Below, in pieces: positions 1-7,904 of a stretch of 32,296 nt of DNA (its first letter is position 1; the number at the start of each line of letters is the position of its first letter). The DNA comes from a virus, in IMG/VR virus record IMGVR_UViG_3300009705_000065, positions 1 through 32,296 of that record; one strand, 5' to 3'. Made by a program: the position numbers and the translations under genes. The notes beneath the pieces are model-generated. The model did no database searches. It saw only the letters and a program-made list of their open reading frames with translations, and was not told the origin of the DNA.

Positions 1-165
1 CAAAGTAAAATACTCGTAATCATATACAGAAGTAAATACATTCATTTTACCATTATACATTTTGATGAATTCTTTATACTCTTCTTTAGTTTTTACTACA
101 ACTCTAGAAGGTTCTCTCGCATTACCTCTCAGGCTTCCTGCCCACATTTCTCTTGGAAATCTCAT
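1..165 (-). CDS. Probable small-subunit DNA primase (PriS-like), N-terminus only
   Basis: The first 55 codons of a gene that leaves the window on its 3' side. The protein begins MRFPREMWAGSLRG and reaches MNVFTSVYDYEYFTL at the edge. A segment of the form 'VF-SVY-[YF]' just before the catalytic Asp pair is typical of archaeo-eukaryotic primases, which make RNA or DNA primers at the replication fork. The catalytic DxD would lie just outside the window, so it is not seen. A clear ribosome binding site (AAGGAG) lies about 10 bases before the ATG. The gene follows polymerase and nuclease genes in the same direction, which fits a replication role. The name is an inference from a short N-terminal motif plus context. 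Confidence 0.45.
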   Translation of the reverse strand, partial: MRFPREMWAGSLRGNAREPSRVVVKTKEEYKEFIKMYNGKMNVFTSVYDYEYFTL

Positions 166-256
166 TTAAATCTACTCCTTCATGTATTGAACAATATGTT
201 TTGTTAATGTTAGTTAGTTCAGATTTACACCCTACTAACTTACATCGTTTTCCCAT
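122..256 (-). CDS. Tiny zinc-finger protein (44 aa)
   Basis: The ATG overlaps the TGA of the upstream gene by one base (TGATG), and the 3' part overlaps the next gene by 44 bases in another frame. The 44-aa product carries Cys5, Cys10, Cys22 and His25 in the arrangement CKLVGC ... YCSIH, a plausible single zinc-binding site. The rest is basic. No family was recognised. The large overlap with the next gene lowers confidence, but the spacing and Cys pattern match many other tiny zinc proteins in this window. Confidence 0.5.
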   Translation of the reverse strand: MGKRCKLVGCKSELTNINKTYCSIHEGVDLNEISKRNVGRKPER

Positions 257-729
257 CATATCATCCCTTGTTCTTTCATTTCTTTTTCTGATAGCATCTT
301 AGAATCATTACGGATTTTTTCTTTTAGTGTCACTATCTTCTCATCTTGGCTAAGAACATCCAAAACCTGTTCATCTTCCTTCTTCTCCAATACAATAGGT
401 TTTCCCATCTGTCTTTTATCTTCATCTTTAAATTCCACCTTTGCTGTTTTTAAATAATTACTCACTACAAACTGAACCATGTTTGTTAATTCTTCTCTTA
501 GAACTATTGAAACAATATTACCTACCGTTATAGTATCTCTAATAGGCATTGCACTATAATCAATGTCTTTTACAATATCATACTTTGATTCTATATCCAT
601 ACCTACAATTAAGTTCTGCACTATTTCTTCAACTGTTTTATCCATATCAAGAACATCATTTAATGTCCACTCCCTAGACATTATGGCATCTTCTATACAA
701 CCACTTTTTATATAATCAGAACCAATCAT
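256..729 (-). CDS. Unknown protein (157 aa)
   Basis: Start placed at the ATG giving MIGSDYIKSGC, which has an AAGGT-type ribosome binding site and overlaps the end of the Cas4-like gene by 14 bases; the frame is open further upstream, but that part would lie wholly inside the Cas4-like gene. The protein is mixed alpha/beta in appearance and has a highly charged C-terminus rich in Lys and Glu. I see no Cys cluster, P-loop or membrane segment. It lies between the nuclease and primase genes, so a replication accessory role is possible but not shown. Confidence 0.7.
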   Translation of the reverse strand: MIGSDYIKSGCIEDAIMSREWTLNDVLDMDKTVEEIVQNLIVGMDIESKYDIVKDIDYSAMPIRDTITVGNIVSIVLREELTNMVQFVVSNYLKTAKVEFKDEDKRQMGKPIVLEKKEDEQVLDVLSQDEKIVTLKEKIRNDSKMLSEKEMKEQGMI

Positions 730-1620
730 TTTGTTCACTACCTTGTGCTGCTTCGCAATGGTCAAAGTGTCCACAATGAATACATTTCTTATAGAAATAA
801 GTGTCATTAAATTGGTCTTCTAAATACGAATTAATTAATTTGTCCATTGAATTCAATACTGCTGTGGCTGACCTTGATGAAACCTTCTCAGTATAAACAT
901 AATTAGATGCAGGGAAATACCAACCCCAATGATTAATAGGAATCTCAGGGTCTAAACCTGCGGCTATAATATCTTCTGGGTTTGAATTCTCATATAACAT
1001 TTTATAAAATGCCATCTCCTTTCTCATTGAAGATTTCTTACCTGATGTTTCTTTCCATGCGCCTGTCTTCAATTCCATAAGAATATATCCTCCGTCTTCA
1101 TAAAAGATACGGTCAATGATTCCCATAAGATGAACACTTACTCCGCTTTCAGTAGTGAACGCACCATTCATTACTACTTCATTACCAACAGGTACAAAAT
1201 TACCTAATGTTTCTTCTTCAATACACTCTAAGAACCTTTCAGTATTATATGCTGTCATAGCACGATAAATATCTTCATAGTCTTCAGCAGGTGCTTCAGG
1301 ATAAATAGTTCTAAAGTGCTTTTGTAGTTTCATTGGTTCATCACTATGAGTTAATGCTTCTTCAATGTTAACCATCTTCCAGAATTGTTCTTGTGCGTCA
1401 TGTATAATAGTTCCCTTTGTCATAGCAGGACTAACTTTCTGATTAATATCATCAATATAACCATACTTATAATTAAGCGGGCAAAATTGATAACTACCAA
1501 CGAAGATTTAGTAATCTTAAGTATAGGTGCTTCTTCTTCAGGCTTCCACCTGTATGTAAATATTCCATTTTCCTTTCTCATTCTAAATTCCTTCCTGTAT
1601 TCTGGGTCTTGTTTCCTCAT
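716..1620 (-). pseudogene. Cas4-like 4Fe-4S PD-(D/E)XK exonuclease, broken by a one-base frameshift
   Basis: Two overlapping frames together give a complete Cas4/RecB-type nuclease of 301 aa if one T is restored in the minus-strand TTTT run at 1483-1486. The first 46 codons (MRKQDPEYRKEF...) end at VVINF; the other frame continues CPLNYKYGYIDDI. The joined protein has Cys47, then His74 (GTIIH), Asp170 (GIIDRI), Glu183-Leu-Lys185 (MELKTG), Tyr206, and Cys280, Cys283 and Cys289. One N-terminal plus three C-terminal Cys is the known Cas4 iron-sulfur pattern, and the H-D-ExK residues are the nuclease site. Cas4-like enzymes are 5' or 3' exonucleases common in archaeal viruses and may process DNA ends. 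The frameshift could be a homopolymer sequencing error, real inactivation, or a programmed -1 slip. No ATG exists in the second frame before the essential Cys47, so internal initiation could not give a whole enzyme. Confidence 0.8.
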
Positions 1621-2090
1621 TGATTCTCTTTCACTTTTTTTAATTCGTCTATTAGTAGACTTGCCCCCTTACGGGTTAAGTCATTAGGCACTTCTCCACC
1701 TAACTTCTTAATATAATTTAACTGTCTTTCAGTTGGTTCTGCTGAAGCATTTTCATCAGATACTTGACCTTTACCATCCATATTCTTTCTTAATAGAGAA
1801 GCAGTAGTTAAATCGTGGCATCTTTGACATAGTTCAATTACATTAGAACGAGAAGTAATTAAGTAATCTAATCCTTCTTGTCTACATTTATTTTGAGAAA
1901 TAATATGATGCCACTCAGTATAACCTTTAGCATTACATATCTCACAAGAACTTTTCTTAACCCATAGTTCCTGCTCTTCTTTTTCTAGAATAACTAAAGT
2001 CGCTTCAAGTGTATTATATTCACTTTCTAACCTAGCCATTGTTTCTTTCATCGTTTTTATTTCATCCATTTTACTATTTTCTCTTATCAT
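1617..2090 (-). CDS. HNH endonuclease-type protein with C-terminal 'TERQLNYI..LGGE' module
   Basis: A 157-aa protein: an N-terminal coiled coil, then an HNH/zinc region reading CEICNAKGYTEWHHI ... NVIELCQRCHDLT (two CxxC pairs around the WHH core), then a C-terminal module TERQLNYIKKLGGE ... GASLLIDELKK. HNH domains cut or nick DNA with one metal ion. The C-terminal module recurs at the end of the 402-aa protein at 19031-20239. The start used has GGTGA six bases upstream; an alternative ATG at 2102 overlaps the polymerase stop. The stop overlaps the Cas4-like start (ATGA). It could be a repair nuclease or a domesticated homing endonuclease. Confidence 0.75.
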   Translation of the reverse strand: MIRENSKMDEIKTMKETMARLESEYNTLEATLVILEKEEQELWVKKSSCEICNAKGYTEWHHIISQNKCRQEGLDYLITSRSNVIELCQRCHDLTTASLLRKNMDGKGQVSDENASAEPTERQLNYIKKLGGEVPNDLTRKGASLLIDELKKVKENQ

Positions 2091-2095
2091 ATTAT

Positions 2096-4495
2096 TCACC
2101 ATTCACTTAAACTTGTTTGCTTTCCTGTTTGTGTTATCTCATTTACATCCCAGCCTAAACTATCATACACTAATGATACCTTCATAACTATCTGGGAATC
2201 TGCTATTCTTTCCCAATTTATAGGGAATGAATCTATTACTTCTTCTATCTTTTTACATGCGATATATTCTACATCTCTAATTCTACCTTGAAATTCATAT
2301 CTTCTTGGGTAGCCTTTGATTAATTTATTATTTACATGGTAGAAGTAATAACTATCTCCTACTTTTATTTCACCTATCTCTTGTTCATTATAGAATAATA
2401 CTCCTGCTGAACCTCCAGCAATCATTTTATATTCTTCTAAAGGATTTCTTAAACGACTTCTTTTAATAACAGTTTTATAATCAATGCCACCATTTAAAGT
2501 AATCTTATACAAATCTCTAGCATATTTAGTAATTTCATCTTCTGTTTTTAATGATGCTACCATTTGCAGTACAGTTTTCTGAAACTCTTTTGATAATTTA
2601 CTCTCATTAGATTTTTTCATTTCAAAGCCCATCACAAAGAACTCCGACTCATCTAAATATTCACCATCTTTCCATGATAAATATCCACAATAACGATTCT
2701 TTTTCTTAGAAAGGAAAAAGGTTTCTGCTAACTTCTCAAACTCTAACTCTACACAATCATTGAATACTTCTTTTCTTATGTAATCATTAAGCCTAATACA
2801 TAATTGTTTTGCATCATCAACATCGTTAACGCTTACAAAGATTGAATCTGTATGTCCATACTTTACTGCATATCCTAATTCAATTGCCTTGAATGCTACG
2901 GCTCGCATGGCTTCTCTTGCACTTGCTGTAATTGAAGCGGCCATTTCCATATCTCCCCAACCATAACCATCCTTTGCTAAGACACCATAGAAAGCATTTA
3001 CAGCCCTCTTAGTTGCCATCTGTGCTGAATCCCACTTCCTGTATTCTTCATCAGTCTTAGACTCCTTTCTCTTGACCTTATAGCCATCTCTTAACTCCAT
3101 CATACTAAGAACTGCTTTAGGTAAGATACCTAATTCTCCTTTGCTATAACAAACATTAATGTTATCTTTACTCCAATCTTGAAGATTCTTAGGCACACTA
3201 AAATCTACTTCGTGACCTTCACTTCTTTTTGTTTCCCATGAAATGTTTCTTGCCGCCATCATACTAGGGTAAAGTGATTTAAAATCAAATACAGCAATTG
3301 AATTATGTAGCCCAAATGTTTGTTCTTCATCAGGATTCATAACGAATGCTGCTTCATACTTTTCTTTAGCACCCTTAACTCCTGTAGGTGCAATCCAATT
3401 AGAATGACGCATAAAATATGCAGCACCCATTTGTGAATTATAGAACACACAATCAAAAGGACAAATTAATAATCTTTGTAGGGCTAAATCATTCTCACTT
3501 ATGTTCATCTGATTATCAATTTTCACCATTAACTCAACATCTACTCGGTTGTATTCAAGGAATACTTCTGTATCTTCTAACCAAGAACGCTGAAAGAAGT
3601 CATCGTTTGTAAATTTAGCACCTGTTCTATCTTTACCGATGTCTTGCCCCAAAAGAGCCTTAGAACAATAATCCAAAGACAAAGAAGGAAGGTTTCCTTT
3701 CTGACTATCTAACCACAATCTTTCAAACCTAGTCATAAGACAATAGGATATTCTACCTTTTATTGGTTGAGTAGTATTACTATACTGCACATTGTTGATT
3801 TTGTTATGTGTCACTCCACTCACTTGATTATAAGGGCTTAATCTTCTAGGGTTAATATCATTAATTACTAACCTTTTAAGAATCTGTGGTATGTCAAAAC
3901 CTAGAATATACCATCCGATAATCATGTCTGGGTCTTTTTCTTCTACAAACTCTACGAATGCTTTAAGCATTTCTTCTTCATCCTCATAAACTAATACATT
4001 ATCATACTCAGGTAGTGGTTCTCTTGGAAACCATGTCATTACAAAATACTCTTTATCATATGAATCATAAAAAGTAAGCGCATTTATAGCACCATTATAT
4101 CTTCCACCTACTTGTGTTTCAATATCAAGATACCATTTCCTTAAATCATACTCAATAATTTCTTCTATAACATCATTTGTATATTTTCTAGCCATAGAAA
4201 TGTCTGCTTCATAAGTTTTATCCCAACTATTACGGGCATTATATAAATCACCTGTCGTTTCAAAAACAACTTTTACTAAAGATTGTTTATCAAGAGACTC
4301 CCAATTACCAAAATTATAAGTAGGTCTTACCCTTTTCACACCAAACCTACCATTCGTTTGTATAACTTCAGGCATATTACTTCCGGTAGCAATATAAAAA
4401 TAGGGTTTGTATTGTAAATCAACTGAAGACTTTCTATCTCCATTCTCATCACGCCACCTTAAGTGTACATTATTATTTGCTTCTGTTATAATCAT
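2096..4495 (-). CDS. polB: Family B DNA polymerase with 3'-5' proofreading exonuclease
   Basis: The 799-aa product has the family B motifs in order. Exonuclease: Exo I DIE at 124-126, Exo II ILGFD around 197-201, Exo III YNRVD at 315-319. Polymerase: motif A DFKSLYPS at 404-411, motif B KRAVNAFYG at 496-504, motif C YGHTDS at 546-551, then a KKKNRY motif. The length is typical for archaeal and viral PolB. Motif C normally reads Y-x-D-T-D-S; here the first Asp is His while the second, metal-binding Asp is kept. This is the replicative polymerase of the virus, expected to work with the clamp, clamp loader and primase also in the window. The ATG overlaps the stop of the 50-aa gene upstream. Confidence 0.97.
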   Translation of the reverse strand: MIITEANNNVHLRWRDENGDRKSSVDLQYKPYFYIATGSNMPEVIQTNGRFGVKRVRPTYNFGNWESLDKQSLVKVVFETTGDLYNARNSWDKTYEADISMARKYTNDVIEEIIEYDLRKWYLDIETQVGGRYNGAINALTFYDSYDKEYFVMTWFPREPLPEYDNVLVYEDEEEMLKAFVEFVEEKDPDMIIGWYILGFDIPQILKRLVINDINPRRLSPYNQVSGVTHNKINNVQYSNTTQPIKGRISYCLMTRFERLWLDSQKGNLPSLSLDYCSKALLGQDIGKDRTGAKFTNDDFFQRSWLEDTEVFLEYNRVDVELMVKIDNQMNISENDLALQRLLICPFDCVFYNSQMGAAYFMRHSNWIAPTGVKGAKEKYEAAFVMNPDEEQTFGLHNSIAVFDFKSLYPSMMAARNISWETKRSEGHEVDFSVPKNLQDWSKDNINVCYSKGELGILPKAVLSMMELRDGYKVKRKESKTDEEYRKWDSAQMATKRAVNAFYGVLAKDGYGWGDMEMAASITASAREAMRAVAFKAIELGYAVKYGHTDSIFVSVNDVDDAKQLCIRLNDYIRKEVFNDCVELEFEKLAETFFLSKKKNRYCGYLSWKDGEYLDESEFFVMGFEMKKSNESKLSKEFQKTVLQMVASLKTEDEITKYARDLYKITLNGGIDYKTVIKRSRLRNPLEEYKMIAGGSAGVLFYNEQEIGEIKVGDSYYFYHVNNKLIKGYPRRYEFQGRIRDVEYIACKKIEEVIDSFPINWERIADSQIVMKVSLVYDSLGWDVNEITQTGKQTSLSEW

Positions 4496-4644
4496 TCATT
4501 TATCCCCTGTTCTATACCTAATATAATTGCATTTCTTGACAAATTATTCATCATTTGTAGCAACTCTTTTATTTCTTTATGGGTTGATTCCCAAATTTCC
4601 TCATCACTATAAGATAGTTTGATAGTTAAATACTTAATTCTCAT
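4492..4644 (-). CDS. Small unknown protein (50 aa)
   Basis: Begins MRIKYLTIKLSYSDEEIW and ends IEQGINE. The start overlaps the upstream stop (ATGA) and its own stop overlaps the polymerase ATG, so it is a tight link in the operon. A short beta-strand followed by a long amphipathic helix is likely. Family not recognised. Coupling to polB is the only clue to function. Confidence 0.6.
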   Translation of the reverse strand: MRIKYLTIKLSYSDEEIWESTHKEIKELLQMMNNLSRNAIILGIEQGINE

Positions 4645-4889
4645 TGCTTATCTCTCCCTAAAACTTTATTATCACTAACTTTTAAGTCACCTAGAACCCA
4701 TCTAAGTGCATTAATAACCCCTTCTAATCCTTTATAACTTTTCATATGCTTTATTCTTAATGCTCTTGGGCAAGTTTGTAGAGCAACTAAATATTTATTT
4801 TGTTCTCTTTCTGCTTCATTAAGAAGGTTTTCTATTTGTACCCATGATTTATTATATCCAAAATTATTACTATCCTGATGGTCATTCAT
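4641..4889 (-). CDS. Unknown protein (82 aa)
   Basis: Begins MNDHQDSNNFGYNKSW. Mostly helical with a coiled-coil-like stretch (LLNEAEREQNKYLVAL) and a basic middle (RALRIKHMKSYKG). Start and stop both overlap neighbours by ATGA. No Cys cluster or known motif. It sits two genes before polB in a replication operon; function unknown. Confidence 0.7.
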   Translation of the reverse strand: MNDHQDSNNFGYNKSWVQIENLLNEAEREQNKYLVALQTCPRALRIKHMKSYKGLEGVINALRWVLGDLKVSDNKVLGRDKQ

Positions 4890-5002
4890 TCTTCTTCCTC
4901 CTTAATTACTTCTAATGGTTTAATTCCTTTAATACAGTAAACGCATCTCCTAAAACCTTTCATGGCTACTTGATTACATTTTCTGCTTACACATTCTCTC
5001 AT
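4886..5002 (-). CDS. Tiny zinc-binding protein (38 aa)
   Basis: Sequence starts MRECVSRKCNQVAMKG and continues RRCVYCIKG, giving four Cys (4, 9, 20, 23) as a probable zinc site, then an acidic tail of four Glu. The Glu codons (AAGGAGGAAGAAGAATGA) double as the ribosome binding site of the next gene. ATGA overlaps at both ends support it being real despite its size. Confidence 0.55.
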   Translation of the reverse strand: MRECVSRKCNQVAMKGFRRCVYCIKGIKPLEVIKEEEE

Positions 5003-5166
5003 TCTGTATCACCGCAAAAAGAACCTGCCCAAAATTGAGTAGCAACTTTAGCAACAATAGAAAGATATAACTCAACGGCTTTATCTCTACATACATTACA
5101 TATAGCGTGAACTCCGTAAGTCATACCTTGTGATGAACCTGTTCCACAAGACTCACAAACTCTCAT
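4999..5166 (-). CDS. Small C4 zinc-finger protein (55 aa)
   Basis: Begins MRVCESCGTGSSQG, with a second pair at CNVC (residues 23-26), so CxxC-15-CxxC: a zinc-ribbon-sized site. The C-terminal half is a helix ending SFCGDTE. Starts and stops by ATGA overlap with its neighbours. Such ribbons bind nucleic acid or protein; which one is not clear here. Confidence 0.65.
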   Translation of the reverse strand: MRVCESCGTGSSQGMTYGVHAICNVCRDKAVELYLSIVAKVATQFWAGSFCGDTE

Positions 5167-5363
5167 TCTTCCTCATCCTTCTTTAGTTCTTCAGCACATA
5201 ACGGACAAGAATCAATATAATCTGCACAATGTCCTGATTCATGTAAAATCTTTGCTGCTTCAAAGTTAGTTGCTTGTTGCATATATTGTTGCATCTGCAA
5301 CATAGTTCCTAATACTTCTTCTAGTGGTTTCTTTTCTGTCGCTTTATTTGTTTTTTCACTCAT
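5163..5363 (-). CDS. Small zinc-site protein (66 aa)
   Basis: Start chosen at MSEKTNKATEKK, eight bases inside the end of the upstream gene, because GGAGTG precedes it; eight more in-frame codons lie upstream. After a helical Gln/Met-rich segment comes ESGHCADYIDSCPLC, a possible HC...CxxC metal site. The tail is KKDEEE, whose codons carry the next gene's ribosome binding site. Family not recognised. Confidence 0.6.
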   Translation of the reverse strand: MSEKTNKATEKKPLEEVLGTMLQMQQYMQQATNFEAAKILHESGHCADYIDSCPLCAEELKKDEEE

Positions 5364-5559
5364 TATTCTCACTCCATGTTGTTTCATCTATTACTGCTTC
5401 TGGGTTATAACCTACTTCTTTTAACATTAAACTAACTAGGTGTCTAACTTCCATTAAATCAGATATATACATTTTTCTATCATCATGCATATTCTGATAA
5501 GCGTTATCTAATTCCCCTTCTAACATTTCTATCTTCATTTTATAATCATCTTTTTTCAT
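5356..5559 (-). CDS. Coiled-coil small protein (67 aa)
   Basis: Begins MKKDDYKMKIEMLEGELD and is predicted by eye to be a heptad-rich helix for about 50 residues, followed by VGYNPEAVIDETTW. GGAG lies nine bases before the ATG, inside the end of the upstream gene. No known family. It could be an oligomerising accessory factor of the neighbouring replication proteins. Confidence 0.65.
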   Translation of the reverse strand: MKKDDYKMKIEMLEGELDNAYQNMHDDRKMYISDLMEVRHLVSLMLKEVGYNPEAVIDETTWSENNE

Positions 5560-5771
5560 TCTTCTTCATCTCCTTTATTTGTTTCGTCTAAGAACTTTGC
5601 TATCTCAGCAATAAGATTTACTTGCCCTAAGTAATAGGCAATTCTTTCTTCAACAGCCATTACGCTACTGCTTCGTTCTTTCATATATTCTTCTAATGTA
5701 GTATAACCTGAGTCTTTCAAAGCAAGTTGTAATTCATTTGATGCTGGCCCTAAATAATTTAATAAGTTCAT
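5556..5771 (-). CDS. Small unknown protein (71 aa)
   Basis: Start placed at MNLLNYLGPASNELQ, where AAGGTGA sits six bases upstream and overlaps the end of the sliding clamp gene; a GTG three codons earlier is also possible. Helical, with an acidic tail (NKGDEEE) that encodes the next ribosome binding site. It is the first gene after the clamp and is probably co-translated with it. Function unknown. Confidence 0.65.
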   Translation of the reverse strand: MNLLNYLGPASNELQLALKDSGYTTLEEYMKERSSSVMAVEERIAYYLGQVNLIAEIAKFLDETNKGDEEE

Positions 5772-5776
5772 TTTTT

Positions 5777-6532
5777 TCACCTTTGTATTCTTGGTGCTCT
5801 TAGCATAACAAATCCTCCACTAATAACTGATAGTGGTGCGTCATCGTTAAAAGATAGAATCGTAGTGACGCTATCTAAATGCTTGAAGAATGGAGCACTA
5901 ACATCCATTGTTGTTTCTTTACCTATAAATTCAATTGGTTCAATTGAAACAATTACTTCTTCTGTATCTCTAGAAGAACTAACAGTTAACATTTCACCAT
6001 CAAATTCCAATTGGAAAATTGAATTTCCAACTGATTCACAAGACTTCATCGCCTCTACTAATTCAGCACTTGAAAGTTTAATTCTTGTATTCAATGTAGT
6101 ATTAGGAGTAATTGATATTTCTTTCTCCATATCTGTTTGAATAATATAATTCTTTCCTGTTCTAATAATAGAATCATTATTCTCATGTCTTTCTAATATA
6201 GGAATCTTAACACTTTTATGTATAGTATCTAGTTTCAAAACATTATCTTCTACTGAAACTTCAATGGTTTCATCAGTTAAATACTTAATTAAAGTATCTG
6301 AATCTACGGTGACTCTACCTTTTTCTGTTTCATCATAGTCATCTAACTCTAACTTAACTCTAACATAAGTATAGTTATCACCATTAAATAAATAAGATTC
6401 ATCACCAACACTAATTACTATATTAGATTGTAGTGACATACTCTTATGAGAAGTTCCACTATTCCATTTGCCTTTCATCAAGACACTCTCTATATTCTTT
6501 TTCATTTTATTACCGTTTATTCTAAATTTCAT
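5777..6532 (-). CDS. PCNA-like DNA sliding clamp
   Basis: A 251-aa protein, the usual PCNA length (about 245-260). It consists largely of alternating short beta strands with repeated hydrophobic patterns, as expected for two clamp domains, and ends APLSVISGGFVMLRAPRIQ, matching the PCNA C-terminal strand and the 'LAPR' motif. The trimeric ring would tether the polymerase, ligase and nucleases to DNA and be loaded by the RFC subunit at 9192-10097. AGGTGA lies upstream of the ATG. The central sequence is divergent, so the call rests on length, C-terminal motif and context. Confidence 0.75.
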   Translation of the reverse strand: MKFRINGNKMKKNIESVLMKGKWNSGTSHKSMSLQSNIVISVGDESYLFNGDNYTYVRVKLELDDYDETEKGRVTVDSDTLIKYLTDETIEVSVEDNVLKLDTIHKSVKIPILERHENNDSIIRTGKNYIIQTDMEKEISITPNTTLNTRIKLSSAELVEAMKSCESVGNSIFQLEFDGEMLTVSSSRDTEEVIVSIEPIEFIGKETTMDVSAPFFKHLDSVTTILSFNDDAPLSVISGGFVMLRAPRIQR

Positions 6533-6644
6533 TTATATTCACCTCAACTAAAACTAATGGGGAAACAACAAAGTGGGAGGAAAGTCACCTATCCTACTGC
6601 TGTTTTTTATTTGGACAAAACCCCATACTATTCATCGGTTGTTT

Positions 6645-6670
6645 AGGTTAGTCTTAACTTATGCTAACCT
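6645..6670. other. Inverted repeat between two transcription units
   Basis: AGGTTAG and CTAACCT form a perfect 7-bp stem with a 12-base loop. It lies just past the 3' end of the RecA-fold ATPase gene and before the clamp gene (about 150 non-coding bases, 6533-6681). A terminator or operator is possible. No strong T-run follows on the minus strand. Confidence 0.35.
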
Positions 6671-6681
6671 GTATAACCAAC

Positions 6682-7596
6682 TCAAAGAGTTCCATTCTTA
6701 ATTTCCTCAAGACCATTCCATGTAGTTTTCCCATTGTCTACTTCCATAATTAAGAAAGATTGACCTACATTATCCGAGTTAGTCTTAGACTTCTTAACCT
6801 TAGCATTTAACTTAAGGTTCTTTCCTCGTTCCTCAATAGTACATTCTATGTGTTGATATAACTTTGCAGTTGTAGATTTCTCCCAATCGGGTTTCATACC
6901 TACAATATCAAAACCATCATGCACTTCTTTCATGTGCGTGATGAAATACTTATCACATTCTAATTGACATGCTGCTTTAAACAAACGCTTGTATTCTTCA
7001 TTACGAGCAAACCATTGGGTCGGCACCATTTTAGCTTTATCTGCTGCTCTTGGGTCTTTCCCTTTTATATGGTTTAACCTAGCAATCATATTTGTAGTAT
7101 CTAACCATGAATCAAGACCATCAAAGATAATAGCCTTAACAGCCTCTACTATAATAGTATCATCTTCGTATTCAATTTGTCCTGTTTTAATTGCTTCATT
7201 AACCATAGCAATAAAGTATCTACTCATATCAGATGTTGCTAGATAATCTACTGTCATGTCTTCATTAAAGACAAACGGATTAAAGATAACTACCTTTTCA
7301 TCAGCACTCCAATGTTGCCTCCATGTAGGTTCAGCACCTTCATCATAATCCAATACAAAAATCCAATGTGTATCTTTTTCTTCTTCTGTTCTACAATCAA
7401 GAGCAATACCTGTTTTACCTGTTCCCGGATTTCCACTAATACCACAAATCATATGTGCTGATTCTTGTTCTAGTAGATTCTTTCGTTGTAACATTGCTCT
7501 TTGTTTAGCAAGTTTAAACGCACTTAACCCATCATTGTCTTTCGCTTTATCTAATACCTTTGTAGAGGCATTTCCTTTCTTATCTCCTATTCCCAT
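6682..7596 (-). CDS. RecA-fold P-loop ATPase, RadA/Sak4-like recombination protein
   Basis: A 304-aa protein with Walker A GNPGTGKT (about residues 55-62), a Walker B-type strand KAIIFDGLDSW, and a later strand YFITHMKE. This matches the AAA_24/Sak4 group of phage RecA-core ATPases, which help anneal or pair single-stranded DNA. It lacks the RadA N-terminal helix-hairpin-helix domain. The ATG used directly follows the upstream TGA, with AAGGAG nine bases before it; two earlier in-frame starts (TTG, ATG) fit the ribosome binding site less well. It could instead be a packaging or segregation ATPase, but the replication context favours recombination. Confidence 0.75.
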   Translation of the reverse strand: MGIGDKKGNASTKVLDKAKDNDGLSAFKLAKQRAMLQRKNLLEQESAHMICGISGNPGTGKTGIALDCRTEEEKDTHWIFVLDYDEGAEPTWRQHWSADEKVVIFNPFVFNEDMTVDYLATSDMSRYFIAMVNEAIKTGQIEYEDDTIIVEAVKAIIFDGLDSWLDTTNMIARLNHIKGKDPRAADKAKMVPTQWFARNEEYKRLFKAACQLECDKYFITHMKEVHDGFDIVGMKPDWEKSTTAKLYQHIECTIEERGKNLKLNAKVKKSKTNSDNVGQSFLIMEVDNGKTTWNGLEEIKNGTL

Positions 7597-7597
7597 T

Positions 7598-7822
7598 TCA
7601 TTCATCTCCTTCAATCAATTCTTTATATTGTTCTTTCACTTCTTCAAACTGTGTTTCAAACACTTGTCTAGTAAACATTTTACCACTACGCATATGAATT
7701 CTAAGCGAATACATATCTTGTTCTGCGATAACTTCATCGTCACTAATCTTTTTCCATTCAATTGTTTCTACTTGTCCTAAGTCTAAACAAATCTGATTCA
7801 TTCTAATATATCTTTCATTCAT
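7598..7822 (-). CDS. Unknown small protein (74 aa)
   Basis: Begins MNERYIRMNQICLDLGQVET; strands alternate (ETIEWKKI, YSLRIHMRSG), then an acidic helix ends LIEGDE. Its last codons (GAAGGAGATGAATGA) provide the ribosome binding site of the ATPase gene. First gene of its unit, preceded by an intergenic hairpin. Function unknown. Confidence 0.7.
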   Translation of the reverse strand: MNERYIRMNQICLDLGQVETIEWKKISDDEVIAEQDMYSLRIHMRSGKMFTRQVFETQFEEVKEQYKELIEGDE

Positions 7823-7845
7823 TTTACATCACCTATATTTAAAGT

Positions 7846-7862
7846 GTGGGCTTCGCACCCAC
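7846..7862. other. Small GC-rich hairpin in an intergenic gap
   Basis: GTGGG and CCCAC pair around a seven-base CTTCGCA loop, unusual GC content for this AT-rich window. It lies between the stop of the 413-aa gene and the start of the 74-aa gene. A second inverted repeat (GTGAT ... ATCAC) overlaps the upstream stop codon at about 7893-7908. Together they may end one transcript before the next starts. Confidence 0.4.
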
Positions 7863-7904
7863 TCGGTATACATCATGTGCTATACTACACAAGTGATATT
7901 GTAA

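Noticed and set aside
716-1620. Cas4 as part of a CRISPR adaptation module
   Set aside because: No cas1, cas2 or repeat array is present; solitary Cas4-like nucleases are common in archaeal viruses.
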